The notes beneath the pieces were generated by a model. The model was not told where the DNA came from and did no database searches. It worked only from the letters and a program-made list of their open reading frames with translations. 64,000 nt of DNA, taken from positions 834,224 to 898,223 of the forward strand of contig JAHCJP010000001.1 of assembly GCA_026126205.1 (NCBI GenBank), read 5' to 3'. Position numbers and translations under genes: made by a program. The DNA comes from Maricaulaceae bacterium. Its GTDB lineage: Bacteria > Pseudomonadota > Alphaproteobacteria > Caulobacterales > Maricaulaceae. This document shows, piece after piece, positions 7,580 to 17,210 of the stretch (the stretch's first letter is position 1; every line of letters starts with the position of its first letter).

Positions 7580-8968
7580 ATGCCGCGACGTATCATCCTC
7601 ATGGCCACGGCCGCCGTCTTCGTCACGGCCTGCGCAAGCACGCCGCCCGCCGATCCGGCGCGCGCGCTGCCCCATACGGCGGCGGCGTGGAGCGCTGGGC
7701 CGGGCGTTCCCGGCGGCCAGGTGCAGGACTGGGTGTCGGCGTTCGGCGACCCGGCGCTATCCACCCTGGTCGACGAGGCGCTGACCGCCAATAACGATCT
7801 CGCCGCCGCCGCCGCGCGGCTGGACGCCGCCCGCGCCGTCGCGCGCGCCGCCGGCGCCGCACGCGTGCCGTCGCTGGACGCCAGTTTCGACGCCGTGCGC
7901 CGCGACACCCGCTTCGCCGGAAGCAATGAATTCGGCATCGGCCTGTCCACATCGTGGGAGGCTGATGTCTGGGGCCGCGTTTCGGACCGCGCCCGCGCCG
8001 GCGCGCTGGACGCCGAGGCCGCGGCCAGCGATTTCCGCGGCGCGCAACTGTCGATCGCCGGCCAGGTCGCCAAGGCCTGGTTCGCGCTGACCGAAGCGCG
8101 GCTTCAGGCCGAGCTGGCCGAGCGCGAGCTGGATACCCGCGCCCGGTCGCTGCAACTGGTTCAACGCCGGTATGAGGGCGGCCTGGCCCGCAGTTCGGAC
8201 GTCCGTACGGCGCGCAGCGCGTTGGCCTCAAGCGAGGCTTCGCTGGCGGCGCGGCGCCGGGCGCTGGCCGCCGCCGCGCGCGGCCTGGAGACCCTGCTGG
8301 GCCGGTACCCGTCCGGCGCCCTGGCGTCGGCGTCTTCCCTGCCCGATATGGCCAGCCTGCAAGGCCTCGGCGCGCCGGGCGACCTGCTGGCGCGGCGGCC
8401 CGACCTGATCGCCGCCGAGCGGCGCCTACAATCCGCCGGCCTGCGCGCCGACGATGCGCGCAAGGCGTTGCTGCCGCGGCTGACCCTGACCGGCGCCGGC
8501 GGCATGGGCGGCGCGGACCTCGAGGATATTTTCGACACCGACTCGCTGCTCACGCGCCTCACCGCCGGGCTGACAGCGCCGATCTTCCGCGGCGGCGCCC
8601 TGCGCGCCGAGCGCGACCGCACCGCGGCCGTGGCCCGCGAACAGCTGGCCGCCTACGTCAACCGGGCGCTGACCGCCTGGCGCGAGGCCGAGGACGCAAT
8701 CTACGCCGACGGCGCCCTGGCCGCGCGCGCCGATGCGCTGTCGCACGCCTATGAGGAAGCCGCCGCCGCCGAGACCCTGGTCGAACGCCAGTATGCGCAG
8801 GGGCTGGCGACGATTTTCGAACTTCTGGATGCGCAGACGCGCCGCATCAACGCCGAGAGCCTGCTGATCGGCGCCCGGCGGGAACGCGCCGCCAACCGCG
8901 TCGATCTTTACCTCGCCATAGCAGGCGATTTCCGCACGCCGCCGACCGCGGCCGAAGGGGAAGACTAG
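7580..8968 (+). CDS. Outer-membrane efflux lipoprotein (NodT/TolC family)
   Basis: A 462-residue outer-membrane channel. The signal peptide ends in the lipobox FVTAC (Cys18). The mature protein has the two repeated long-helix OEP domains of TolC/NodT proteins. Recognisable features are WVSAFGDPALSTLVDEALTAN near the start, the long Ala-rich helices, LLARRPDLIAAERRL in the middle and LTAPIFRGGALRAERD, a family signature. It forms the exit duct of the tripartite pump encoded by the next two genes, which follow in the same direction with short gaps. Confidence 0.93.
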   Translation: MPRRIILMATAAVFVTACASTPPADPARALPHTAAAWSAGPGVPGGQVQDWVSAFGDPALSTLVDEALTANNDLAAAAARLDAARAVARAAGAARVPSLDASFDAVRRDTRFAGSNEFGIGLSTSWEADVWGRVSDRARAGALDAEAAASDFRGAQLSIAGQVAKAWFALTEARLQAELAERELDTRARSLQLVQRRYEGGLARSSDVRTARSALASSEASLAARRRALAAAARGLETLLGRYPSGALASASSLPDMASLQGLGAPGDLLARRPDLIAAERRLQSAGLRADDARKALLPRLTLTGAGGMGGADLEDIFDTDSLLTRLTAGLTAPIFRGGALRAERDRTAAVAREQLAAYVNRALTAWREAEDAIYADGALAARADALSHAYEEAAAAETLVERQYAQGLATIFELLDAQTRRINAESLLIGARRERAANRVDLYLAIAGDFRTPPTAAEGED

Positions 8969-8978
8969 GAGCACCGTC

Positions 8979-10244
8979 ATGGGCAAAATTTTCGGACGTA
9001 TTATTCTTTTCGGCCTGCCGGTGCTGATCCTGGTCGGCTTCGTGGTCGTGATGGGACTTATGATCGCGACCCAGCCGCAGCCGCAGCGCGCCTCGCCAGA
9101 GCCGCGCCCGGTGGCGGTGTTTGTGGAGGCGGTGCAACACCAGGACGTGGCCCTGACCATCCGCAGCAATGGCGAGGCGAGGCCGCGCACCCAGATCGAC
9201 CTAGTGCCGCAGGTGCCGGGCCGGATCGTGCATGTCAGCGATTCCTTCATCGAGGGCGGTTTCTTCGAGGCCGGTGAAACGCTGGTTCAGTTGGATGACG
9301 CCGACTACCGGCTGGCCGTGGTGCGCGCCGAAGCCACCGTCGCCCAGGCGCGCCAGCGTCTGCAGCGCGAGCAGGCCGAAGCCGACCTCGCCCGCCGCGA
9401 ATGGGCCGAGATCGGGTCCGGCGAGGCTTCGTCGCTGACCCTGCGCGAACCGCAGATGGCCGAGGCCCGCGCCGCCCTGGCCGCCGCCGACGCCAGCCTG
9501 CAGGAGGCGCGGCTGAACCTGCAGCGCACCCGCATCTCCGCGCCCTTCCCCGGCCGCGTGCGGACCAAGACCGCCGACCTCGGCCAGTTTGTCAGCCCCG
9601 GCGCCCGGCTTGGCCAGGTGTTCTCCACTGATGTAGTGGAGGTACGCCTGCCGCTGACCGACGCCGATCTGGCGCTGGTCGACATCCCGATCGCCTTCCG
9701 CGCCAGCGGCGCCGATTCCGGCCCGCGCGTGACGCTGTCAGCCGTACTCGCCGGTCAACGCCGCGAATGGACTGGCCGTATCGTGCGCACCGACAGCGCC
9801 ATCGACCCGCAGACCCGCGTGCTCTACGCCATCGCCCAGGTGGACGACCCTTATGGCGCCGCGGCCGGCGCCGGCGCGCCGCTGCCCGTCGGCCTGTTCG
9901 TCGACGCTGAAATCGAGGGCCGCATGATCGGCGGCGCCATGGTGATGCCGCGCGCCGCGTTGCGCGGACGCGACCAGGTGTTCGTCGCCGAACGCGGCGG
10001 CCGCCTGTCAGTGCGCCAGGTGAACGTGGTGACCAGCGATGCCGAGCGCCTGGTGGTGACCAGCGGCGTCGAGGAGGGTGATTACGTGATCGTGTCGCCG
10101 GTGCGCGGCGCCAGCGACGGCATGCGCGTGCAGGCCGTGGACGCGTCCGGCCAGGTGATCGAGGGCTATTCGCCCCCCGCCGCGGCGCCCACCGCGTCCG
10201 AACCCGTCAGCGACGCCTCCGCGGCCGTCGCCAGCGCCGGCTGA
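8979..10244 (+). CDS. RND efflux periplasmic adaptor (membrane fusion protein)
   Basis: A 421-residue protein with a single N-terminal membrane anchor (residues about 8-30). The rest has the usual HlyD/AcrA layout. A lipoyl half-motif (PQVPGRIVHVSDSFIEGGFFEAG) precedes an alpha-helical hairpin rich in Ala/Glu/Arg. The second lipoyl half (RISAPFPGRVRTKTADLGQFVSPGA), a beta-barrel and a membrane-proximal domain ending near GVEEGDYVI follow. The C-terminal 30 residues are Ala/Pro/Ser rich and probably disordered. It links the inner-membrane permease to the outer-membrane lipoprotein. AGGAG lies just before the ATG and the gene follows the channel gene by 10 bases. Confidence 0.93.
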   Translation: MGKIFGRIILFGLPVLILVGFVVVMGLMIATQPQPQRASPEPRPVAVFVEAVQHQDVALTIRSNGEARPRTQIDLVPQVPGRIVHVSDSFIEGGFFEAGETLVQLDDADYRLAVVRAEATVAQARQRLQREQAEADLARREWAEIGSGEASSLTLREPQMAEARAALAAADASLQEARLNLQRTRISAPFPGRVRTKTADLGQFVSPGARLGQVFSTDVVEVRLPLTDADLALVDIPIAFRASGADSGPRVTLSAVLAGQRREWTGRIVRTDSAIDPQTRVLYAIAQVDDPYGAAAGAGAPLPVGLFVDAEIEGRMIGGAMVMPRAALRGRDQVFVAERGGRLSVRQVNVVTSDAERLVVTSGVEEGDYVIVSPVRGASDGMRVQAVDASGQVIEGYSPPAAAPTASEPVSDASAAVASAG

Positions 10245-10281
10245 TCCGGCGTCATAGAGAAACCCGCATCAGGAGGCGGAG

Positions 10282-13200
10282 ATGGTTGTTCTTCCGGATC
10301 AGGACAGGCCCAGAGGGCTGATCGGCTGGTGGGCCTCGAACGCGGTGGCCGCCAACCTGCTGATGGCGATCTGCTTCATCGGGGGCGTGATCGGCTTCCT
10401 GCAGATGAACCGCGAGGTGTTTCCGACCTTCGCCGTCAATGGCGCTTCGATCACCATGTCCTGGCCCGGCGCCTCGCCGCAGGAGGTCGAGGAGCAGATC
10501 GTGCTGCGCATCGAGGAGGCCGTGGCCTCCATCCCGGGCGTGGAGCGCATCACCTCGACGGCGCGCGAGGGCTTTGGCGCGGTCAACATCCAGGGCCGCC
10601 GCAATGTCGATATGACGGCCTTCATCGACGAAATCAAAATGCGCGTCGACTCCATCAACAACATGCCGCCCTCGGCCTTCCGGCCGGTGGTGCAGCAATG
10701 GCGCGCCCAGGACCAGATGGCCGGCTTCGCCATTCATGGCGACATCGACCGCCGCGAGCTGCAGCGCATCGCCCGCGAAATCCGCAACGAGGTCGCCGCC
10801 CAGGTGCCCGGCGCCTCGATGGCGCAGTTGTGGGCGACGCTGAACGAGGAGGTCTCGATCGAGCCCTCCGAAACCGAGATGCGCCGCTATGGCCTGACCT
10901 TCGACGAGCTGGCCCGCGCCATCCGCACAAGCTCGCTTAACGCCTCAGCCGGCAGCGTGCGCACCGAAATCGGCGACGTGGCCCTGACCTCGCGCCAGCT
11001 CGCCGACACCGCGGCGCAGTTCGAACAGATCATCGTGCGCCAGACGCGCGACGGCGGCACCATCCGCCTCGGCGATGTGGCGCGCATCACCGACGGCTTC
11101 GTCGACGCCAACCTGTACGCCACCTTCGACGGCGAGCTGATGGCGCTGATCGTGATCCCGACCATGGAGGGTCAGAACGTCGTCCAGACCTCGCGCGCGC
11201 TTGAGCAATACATCGAGCGCAAGCAGCGCGCCTTGCCGGAAGGCGTCACCATCTCGATGTGGTGGGACAGTTCGGAACTGTATCACCAGCGCATGGGCAC
11301 GATCACCAACAGCGCCGGCCTTGGCCTGCTGCTGGTGCTGCTGGTGCTGGTGCTGTTCCTGCGCCCGATCGTGGCTTTCTGGGTGACGGTGGGCATCGCC
11401 ACCGCCTTCGCCGGCTCGCTGCTGGTGCTGCCGCTGCTCGGCGTGTCGCTGAACATGCTGTCGATGTTCGCCTTCCTGCTGGTGATCGGCATCATCGTCG
11501 ACGATGCGATCATCGTCGGCGAAAACATCCACAACCGGGTCGAACGCGGCGAAAAAGGCCTGACCGCAGCCGTGATCGGCGCGCAGATGGTGGCCAAACC
11601 CGTGGTGTTCGCCGTCATCACCTCGATGATGGTGTTCGCGCCGTGGATGATGCTGTCCGGGCCGGAAGTGCAGTTCACCCGCCAGATCTCTCTGGTGGTG
11701 GTGGCGGCGCTCAGCTTTTCGCTGATCGAGTCGCTGCTAATCCTTCCGGCGCACCTGGCGCACATCAAACCGCAAAATCCCAAGGGGTTCAGCGCGCCGC
11801 TGATCCGCGCCCAGCGCGTACTGGGCGAAAGCCTGATCTGGTTCGCGCGCAACATCTACCGGCCTGTGATCGTGCTGGCCCTGCGCCGGCGTTATTCGAC
11901 GCTTGTCACCTTCATCGGCCTGTTCGCCATCGCCATCGTGCTGATGCAGACCAACCGCGTCGGCTGGTCGTTCATGCCGGAGGTGGAGAACGAGACCATC
12001 CAGATCGACATCCAGATGGCCGAGGGCACGCCCTGGTCGCGGACCGAGCAGGTGCGCCAGCGCCTGGAGGAAGCCGAGCACGAGGTGCAGCTGGCCTACC
12101 GCGAGGAATACCCCGGCCAGCCGGACATGATCGAGAGCCGGTCCACCATCGCCACCAACGGGCGGGTGCGGGCCTGGGTCAATATCGCCAATCCGCAAGA
12201 GCGCCCGGGACGGCTGCCGACCCGCGTGGTCGCCCAGCGCATCCGCGATGCGCTCGGACCGATCCCGGACGCGCAGGAAATCCGCTTCGACGTCAACATC
12301 AACCAGGGCGGCCCCGGCGTTCAGCTCGCCATCAGCCACCCGGACCTCGACGTTCTGCGCGCCGCTGCGGAGGACCTGAAGGCGCAATTGCGCAGTTACG
12401 ACACGCTTTACGACGTGATCGACAATCTGCAGTCCTCGACTGACGAGCTGCAGTTCGAACCGCGGCCAGACGCGCAGGCGCTGGGCCTGACGCTGGCCGA
12501 TGTGACGCGCCAGGTGCGCCAGGCCTTCTATGGCGAAGAGGTGATGCGCCTGCCCCGCGAGGGCCAGGACGTGCGGGTGATGGTGCGCTATCCCTATGAA
12601 CAGCGCCATTCGCTGGACACGCTGCGCGATTTCCGCATCCGCACCGCGGACGGCCGCGAGGTGCCGCTGTCGGCGGTGGCCGAGGCCGAGTTCGCTCCCG
12701 GCCTGGCCCGTATCAACCGCCGCAACCGCATGCGCACGGTGACGGTCAGCGCCAGCCTGTCGGATCCCGGCGTGCGCGGCGAAATCATGCAGGACCTGAA
12801 CCAGAACTTTTTCCCGGACTGGCAGGCCCGCCACCCCGGCGTGGTTCGCGAGCTGACCGGCCAGGCCGAAGGCGAAATGGAGTTCATCGCCGAAGTGGGC
12901 ACCCTGCTGCTGGGCGTGCTGGTGGCGATGTATGTGCTGCTGGCGATCGCCTTCCGCTCCTACGCCCAGCCGATCCTGATCATGTCGGCCATTCCGTTCG
13001 CGCTGGCCGGGGCGATCTTCGGGCATCTGGCTTTCGGCATGTCGCTGACCCTGTTCTCGCTGTTCGGAGTGGGCGCGGCGGCCGGCGTGGTCATCAACGA
13101 CAACCTGGTGCTGATGGACTTCGTCAACCGGTTGCGGCGCAGCGGCGTCGGCGCCTTCCAGTCGCTGGTCGACGCGGCTGTGCAGCGGTTCCGGCCGATC

Positions 13201-13491
13201 CTGCTCACCTCGGTCACCACCTTCCTCGGCATCCTGCCGATGATGGCCGAACGCTCCACCCAGGCGCAGTTCCTGAAGCCGATGGTGGTGGCGCTGGGCT
13301 TCGCCGTGGTCTTCGCCCTGTTCCTGACCCTGCTGCTGGTGCCGGCGCTGTACGCTATCGGCGTCGACATCAAGCGCCTGGTGGTGAGCCTGTGGCGCGG
13401 CGAAAAGCAGCCGGGCATCGGCTCGACCTATCACGAGACCGAAACCGGCGAGCCGGATATCGACGTCGCCACGGTGAAACCGGCCGAATAA
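10282..13491 (+). CDS. RND-family efflux permease (AcrB-like)
   Basis: A 1069-residue, 12-helix proton-driven pump, the usual size for the family. The first membrane span (NAVAANLLMAICFIGGVIGF) is followed by the porter domain with FPTFAVNGASITMSWPGASPQEVEEQI. The helix-4 proton-relay motif is present as IGIIVDDAIIVGENIHNRVE. The second half repeats the fold and ends with SVTTFLGILPMMAERSTQAQFLKPM. The substrate cannot be told from sequence; divergence from AcrB/MexB places it with the broad alphaproteobacterial permeases of unknown substrate. AGGAGGCGGAG immediately precedes the start. It is the last gene of the operon, with a terminator about 65 bases downstream. Confidence 0.94.
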   Translation: MVVLPDQDRPRGLIGWWASNAVAANLLMAICFIGGVIGFLQMNREVFPTFAVNGASITMSWPGASPQEVEEQIVLRIEEAVASIPGVERITSTAREGFGAVNIQGRRNVDMTAFIDEIKMRVDSINNMPPSAFRPVVQQWRAQDQMAGFAIHGDIDRRELQRIAREIRNEVAAQVPGASMAQLWATLNEEVSIEPSETEMRRYGLTFDELARAIRTSSLNASAGSVRTEIGDVALTSRQLADTAAQFEQIIVRQTRDGGTIRLGDVARITDGFVDANLYATFDGELMALIVIPTMEGQNVVQTSRALEQYIERKQRALPEGVTISMWWDSSELYHQRMGTITNSAGLGLLLVLLVLVLFLRPIVAFWVTVGIATAFAGSLLVLPLLGVSLNMLSMFAFLLVIGIIVDDAIIVGENIHNRVERGEKGLTAAVIGAQMVAKPVVFAVITSMMVFAPWMMLSGPEVQFTRQISLVVVAALSFSLIESLLILPAHLAHIKPQNPKGFSAPLIRAQRVLGESLIWFARNIYRPVIVLALRRRYSTLVTFIGLFAIAIVLMQTNRVGWSFMPEVENETIQIDIQMAEGTPWSRTEQVRQRLEEAEHEVQLAYREEYPGQPDMIESRSTIATNGRVRAWVNIANPQERPGRLPTRVVAQRIRDALGPIPDAQEIRFDVNINQGGPGVQLAISHPDLDVLRAAAEDLKAQLRSYDTLYDVIDNLQSSTDELQFEPRPDAQALGLTLADVTRQVRQAFYGEEVMRLPREGQDVRVMVRYPYEQRHSLDTLRDFRIRTADGREVPLSAVAEAEFAPGLARINRRNRMRTVTVSASLSDPGVRGEIMQDLNQNFFPDWQARHPGVVRELTGQAEGEMEFIAEVGTLLLGVLVAMYVLLAIAFRSYAQPILIMSAIPFALAGAIFGHLAFGMSLTLFSLFGVGAAAGVVINDNLVLMDFVNRLRRSGVGAFQSLVDAAVQRFRPILLTSVTTFLGILPMMAERSTQAQFLKPMVVALGFAVVFALFLTLLLVPALYAIGVDIKRLVVSLWRGEKQPGIGSTYHETETGEPDIDVATVKPAE

Positions 13492-13555
13492 CCAGCGCCG
13501 GACCCAAGGCCCCCGCGCGCCTCCGGCCCCCAACCCCCGGCGCGCGAAACCGGAG

Positions 13556-13593
13556 CGGCCCGGCCTCCCCCTGGGGCCGGGCCGTTTCAGTTT
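13556..13593 (+). terminator. Rho-independent terminator of the efflux operon
   Basis: CGGCCCGGCC (13556-13565) pairs perfectly with GGCCGGGCCG (13575-13584) across a 9-base loop, followed by TTTCAGTTT. It sits between the RND permease stop and the M13 peptidase start. Confidence 0.8.
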
Positions 13594-13704
13594 GGCGGGG
13601 GCCGTTTCGCCGCCTGTCCGCGAATTAACGAAAGGTTCAGTTGCCAGCGCGCGCCCGGGCGCTAGTGTGCCGCGTCTGTAATTTTTCCCCAGGGGGAGTG
13701 AGGG

Positions 13705-15780
13705 ATGAGAAAATTGCTTCTGGGCGGCGCCATCGCCGCCTTGCTGGCGGCGTGCAATCCGGCGACGGATGCTCCGCCTGCCGATGTCGCCGCCGTCGAT
13801 CCGTTCGCGGCGCAGGGCGAGGCCCAGCTGGGCGACTGGGGCGTCGAAACCGCCCATATCAGCGAGACGGTCGCGCCCGGCGACGACTTCTTCACCTATG
13901 TCAACGAGGGCTGGCTGAACACGGCGGAGATGCCGGCCGGCTTCTCGCGCTTCGGCGCCTTCACGGAACTGTTCCTGGAGGCCGAGCAACGCGTCAACGC
14001 CATCATCCAGGAATCCGGCGACGCCGGCGCGCCCGCCGGCGATCCGCGCCAGCAGATCGGCGACCTGTTCTCCAGCTATCTGGACACGGACCGCATCGAG
14101 GCCCTGGGCCTGTCCCCCATCCAGGAACAGCTGGACGCCCTGCTGGCCATGGACAGCCACGAGGACGTGGCGCGCTGGATGGCGCGTCCGGGCACCAGCT
14201 CCCTGATGGGGCTCTATGTCGGCCAGGATTCCGGCAACCCGCAGCGCTATCTGGTGCATCTGAGCCAGTCGGGCCTGGGCCTGCCGAACAAGGACTATTA
14301 CGAGCGCGACGACGAGCCCTTCCCCTCTCACCGGGCGGCCTACGCCGACTATATCGCGGCGACGCTGGCGCGCGCCGGGGTGGATGACGCCGAACAACGC
14401 GGCCGCGACGTGCTTGAGCTGGAGACGCGGATCGCCGCCAATCACTGGACCCGAGAACAACAGCGCGACCGCGTCGCCAACTACAACCTGATGACCCGTG
14501 ACGAGCTGGAGGCATTCGCCCCGGCCTTCCCGTGGGCGGCCTTCTTCGAGGAGCGCGACGTCGCCGGCATCGAGGAGGTGGTGGTGAACGCCAACACCGC
14601 CGTGCAGGCGAACGCGGATCTGTTCGCCGAAACGCCGGTGGAGACCTGGCGGTCCTACATGGCCTTCCACTGGATCAACAATCACGCCGGCCTGCTGCCG
14701 GAGGTGTATGAGCGCGCCAACTGGGAGTTCTTCTCGCACCGGCTGAACGGCGTGGCCGAACAGCGCCCCCGCGACCTGCGCGCGATCCAGTTCGTCAACG
14801 GACGCCTGGGCGAGCTGATCGGCCAAGTCTATGTCGAGCGCCATTTCCCGCCCGAATACCGCGACATGATGATGGAGCTGGTGGAATATCTCCGCCGCGC
14901 CTTCGCCGAGCGCCTGTCGACGCTGGACTGGATGGACGACGAGACCCGCGCCGAGGCGCAGGCCAAGCTTGAGGCCTTCCTGCCCAAGATCGGCTATCCG
15001 GACCGCTGGCGCGACTATACGTCCGTCGCCATCACCACGGACGACCTGGTCGGCAATATCCGCCGGCTGGGCGAATGGTCATGGGCCGACAGCGTGTCGC
15101 GCCTCAACGAGCCGCGGCGCGAGTGGGAATGGTTCATGAGCCCGCAGACGGTCAACGCCTACTATTCCCCGGCGAACAACGAAATCGTGTTCCCGGCCGC
15201 CATTCTGCAGCCGCCCTTCTTCGATCCCTTCGCCGATCCGGCGGTCAATTTCGGCGCCATCGGCGGCGTGATCGGCCACGAGATGGGCCATGGTTTCGAC
15301 GACCAGGGCTCGCGCTCTGACGCGCATGGCGTGCTGCGCAACTGGTGGACGGAGTACAGCCGCGAACAGTTCGAGGCCCGCACCAGCACTCTCGTCGCCC
15401 AGTACAGCTCCTTCGAGCCGCTGCCGGGCATGAACCTGCGCGGCGCCGTTGGCCTGGGCGAGAACATCGGCGACCTCGGCGGCCTGTCGATCGCCATGCA
15501 TGCCTATCAGATGTATCTGAACGACCATCACGGCGGTGAAGCGCCGGTGCTGGACGGTTTCACCGGCGAGCAGCGCCTGTTCCTGGCCTGGGGCCAGGTT
15601 TGGCGCAACCTGCAGACCGAGGAGGCGCTGCGCGCCCAGATCATCCAGGGGCCGCACAGCCCGGCTATGTACCGCGTCAACGGCGTGGTGCGGAATATCG
15701 ACGCCTGGTACGAGGCGTTCGGCGTCGGGCCCGAGCATGAACTCTACCTGCCGCCCGAGGACCGGGTGAGCATCTGGTAA
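13705..15780 (+). CDS. M13-family zinc metallopeptidase lipoprotein (neprilysin/PepO-like)
   Basis: A 691-residue secreted endopeptidase. The lipobox ALLAAC puts lipidation at Cys17. The M13 N-terminal domain begins near DDFFTYVNEGWL. The catalytic domain has the NAYYSPANNEIVFPAAILQPP strand, the zinc motif HEMGH at residues 525-529 (VIGHEMGHGFDDQG) and the third ligand in GENIGDLGG. The C-terminus DAWYEAFGVGPEHELYLPPEDRVSIW is the expected family ending, with W in last position. It would cut peptides in the periplasm or at the outer membrane. It stands alone with a GGGGGAGTGAGGG ribosome-binding region and a terminator on each side. Confidence 0.95.
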   Translation: MRKLLLGGAIAALLAACNPATDAPPADVAAVDPFAAQGEAQLGDWGVETAHISETVAPGDDFFTYVNEGWLNTAEMPAGFSRFGAFTELFLEAEQRVNAIIQESGDAGAPAGDPRQQIGDLFSSYLDTDRIEALGLSPIQEQLDALLAMDSHEDVARWMARPGTSSLMGLYVGQDSGNPQRYLVHLSQSGLGLPNKDYYERDDEPFPSHRAAYADYIAATLARAGVDDAEQRGRDVLELETRIAANHWTREQQRDRVANYNLMTRDELEAFAPAFPWAAFFEERDVAGIEEVVVNANTAVQANADLFAETPVETWRSYMAFHWINNHAGLLPEVYERANWEFFSHRLNGVAEQRPRDLRAIQFVNGRLGELIGQVYVERHFPPEYRDMMMELVEYLRRAFAERLSTLDWMDDETRAEAQAKLEAFLPKIGYPDRWRDYTSVAITTDDLVGNIRRLGEWSWADSVSRLNEPRREWEWFMSPQTVNAYYSPANNEIVFPAAILQPPFFDPFADPAVNFGAIGGVIGHEMGHGFDDQGSRSDAHGVLRNWWTEYSREQFEARTSTLVAQYSSFEPLPGMNLRGAVGLGENIGDLGGLSIAMHAYQMYLNDHHGGEAPVLDGFTGEQRLFLAWGQVWRNLQTEEALRAQIIQGPHSPAMYRVNGVVRNIDAWYEAFGVGPEHELYLPPEDRVSIW

Positions 15781-15802
15781 GTTTCAGCCAGACCTGAAAC
15801 AG

Positions 15803-15837
15803 AACGGCCCGGCGGCAACGCCGGGCCGTTCGCTTTT
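15803..15837. terminator. Bidirectional rho-independent terminator
   Basis: AACGGCCCGGCG (15803-15814) pairs perfectly with CGCCGGGCCGTT (15819-15830) around a GCAA tetraloop. CGCTTTT follows on the plus strand, and on the minus strand a T-rich stretch (CTGTTTC) follows the stem. It lies between the convergent M13 peptidase and DUF983 genes and can serve both. Confidence 0.85.
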
Positions 15838-16199
15838 CAGTCGCCGCGGCGGCGCACGTTCCACAACAGGGCGATGAACGCCCCCTTGGCGCGCGGCAGA
15901 ACCGACGCTGCGAGGCCGAGCGCCAGCGCCGGCCAGACGGCCAGGCTGATCCAGAGCGGCGGCGACAACAGCGCCTCGGCGGCCAGCGCCAACGGCACGA
16001 CCAGCGGCCCGGTGACCAGTATGGTCAGCCAGGCCGGGCCGTCTTCAGCGCGAACCGCGGTGAAATCCTCGCCGCAGGCGTCACAGACGTCGGCGGGACG
16101 GATCCAGCCCTGCAGCAACGCTCCCTTGCCGCAGGCGGGACAACGCCCGCGGACGCCGCGGGCGAAGACCCTGGAAACGGATGACTGCTGCTGGGGCAT
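15837..16199 (-). CDS. DUF983 family membrane protein
   Basis: A 120-residue protein with two zinc-ribbon-like pairs, CPACG and CDACG, in the first 45 residues (RGVRGRCPACGKGALLQGW, then DVCDACGEDF). Two or three hydrophobic helices follow. This is the standard DUF983 layout of a cysteine-rich cytoplasmic head followed by membrane spans, of unknown function. In many alphaproteobacteria DUF983 genes lie near cytochrome oxidase genes, but not here. The gene follows the ETHE1-like gene by 8 bases on the same strand, so the two are probably co-transcribed. Confidence 0.85.
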   Translation of the reverse strand: MPQQQSSVSRVFARGVRGRCPACGKGALLQGWIRPADVCDACGEDFTAVRAEDGPAWLTILVTGPLVVPLALAAEALLSPPLWISLAVWPALALGLAASVLPRAKGAFIALLWNVRRRGD

Positions 16200-16207
16200 G
16201 CCGCCTT

Positions 16208-17104
16208 TTACGACACCTCTTCGATCTTGTCCGCGCCTCTCAGCGGCAGGCGCAGGCGGCGGGCACCGTCGGCGTCCGGCGGCGGCAGCTTGCCGGCGCG
16301 GATATTGACCTGGATTGACGGCAGCAACAGGGCCGGCGCCGCCAGCGTCTTGTCGCGCGCCTCGCGCATTGTCACGAACGCGTCCTCGCCCCTGCCAGCG
16401 CCGACATGCACGTTCGCCGCGCGCTGGGCGGCCACCGTGGTCTGCCAGGCGTACTCATCGCGGCCGGGCGCCTTGTAGTCATGGCACATGAACAGGCGCG
16501 TCTCGCCCGGCAGATCGAGGATCTTGCGGATCGAACGGTAGAGCGTGCGCGCGTCGCCGCCCGGAAAATCCGCCCGCGCGGTGCCGTAATCAGGCATGAA
16601 AAGCGTGTCGCCCACGAACACCGCATCGCCGATGCGATAGCTGACACAGGCCGGGGTGTGGCCGGGGGTGTGCAACACCTCCACCTCCAGCCCCCCGATA
16701 TTGAATTTCTCGCCATCCTTGAACAGGCGGTCGAACTCCGCCCCGCTGCCCGACACGTCGTCGGCGCCGAACACCGGGCGGAAGATGGTCTGCACGTCGG
16801 CGATATGCTCGCCGATGCCCACCTTCGCCCCGGTGCGGGCCTTGATGGTCGGCGCTCCGGTCAGGTGGTCGGCATGGGCGTGCGTCTCCAGCACCCAGTC
16901 GATGCTGACGCCCTCGTCCTTCGCGGCTTGCAGCACCGCGTTCACCGCATCGTCCCACAATTTTCCGGACGCGTTGTCGAAGTCCAGCACCGGGTCGATC
17001 ACGGCGCCCTTCCGGGCCTGCGGATCCCACACCAGATAGCTGACGGTGTTGGTGGGTTCATGGAAGAAGGCCCGGATTTCGGGTTTGGCGGTCTTGTTCG
17101 TCAT
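16208..17104 (-). CDS. Persulfide dioxygenase-like metallo-beta-lactamase-fold protein (ETHE1/Blh type)
   Basis: A 298-residue MBL-fold protein with the ETHE1 iron-binding set: ETHAHADHLTGA, HTPGHTPACVSY, VGDTLFMPDYGTAR and MCHDY. This group oxidises glutathione persulfide to sulfite. The first visible block is FHEPTNTVSYLVWDP, as in the Blh proteins linked to the BigR regulon. The start at 17104 is preferred over the much longer open frame because GGAGCCGGCC precedes the ATG and the family begins there. It is transcribed away from a BigR-like repressor, with two tandem operators in the 106-base gap, and belongs with the rhodanese and TauE genes in sulfide detoxification. Confidence 0.9.
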   Translation of the reverse strand: MTNKTAKPEIRAFFHEPTNTVSYLVWDPQARKGAVIDPVLDFDNASGKLWDDAVNAVLQAAKDEGVSIDWVLETHAHADHLTGAPTIKARTGAKVGIGEHIADVQTIFRPVFGADDVSGSGAEFDRLFKDGEKFNIGGLEVEVLHTPGHTPACVSYRIGDAVFVGDTLFMPDYGTARADFPGGDARTLYRSIRKILDLPGETRLFMCHDYKAPGRDEYAWQTTVAAQRAANVHVGAGRGEDAFVTMREARDKTLAAPALLLPSIQVNIRAGKLPPPDADGARRLRLPLRGADKIEEVS

Positions 17105-17164
17105 GGCCGGCTCCTCTGTCGGCTTGCGGTTTGCGGGCCGCGCATGGCGGCGCTTGACGAATAT

Positions 17165-17195
17165 ATTAGTGATAACTAAATTAGTTTCAACTAAT
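17165..17195. promoter_or_regulatory. Two tandem palindromic operators of the BigR-like repressor
   Basis: TTAGTGATAACTAA (17166-17179; 5-base arms, 4-base loop) and ATTAGTTTCAACTAAT (17180-17195; 6-base arms, 4-base loop) lie side by side in the divergent spacer. Both use the same TTAGT/ACTAA half-sites in an otherwise GC-rich region. They sit directly upstream of the ArsR-type gene at 17211 and within about 100 bases of the divergent dioxygenase start. That is the expected position for a repressor controlling both directions. Confidence 0.8.
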
Positions 17196-17210
17196 GCGAC
17201 GGAGCGACAC

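Noticed and set aside
11737..14844. A 1035-codon open frame on the minus strand
   Set aside because: It lies opposite the RND permease and the M13 peptidase, both of which have full domain signatures. The translated product is Gln/His/Arg rich with no motif, typical of antisense frames in GC-rich DNA.
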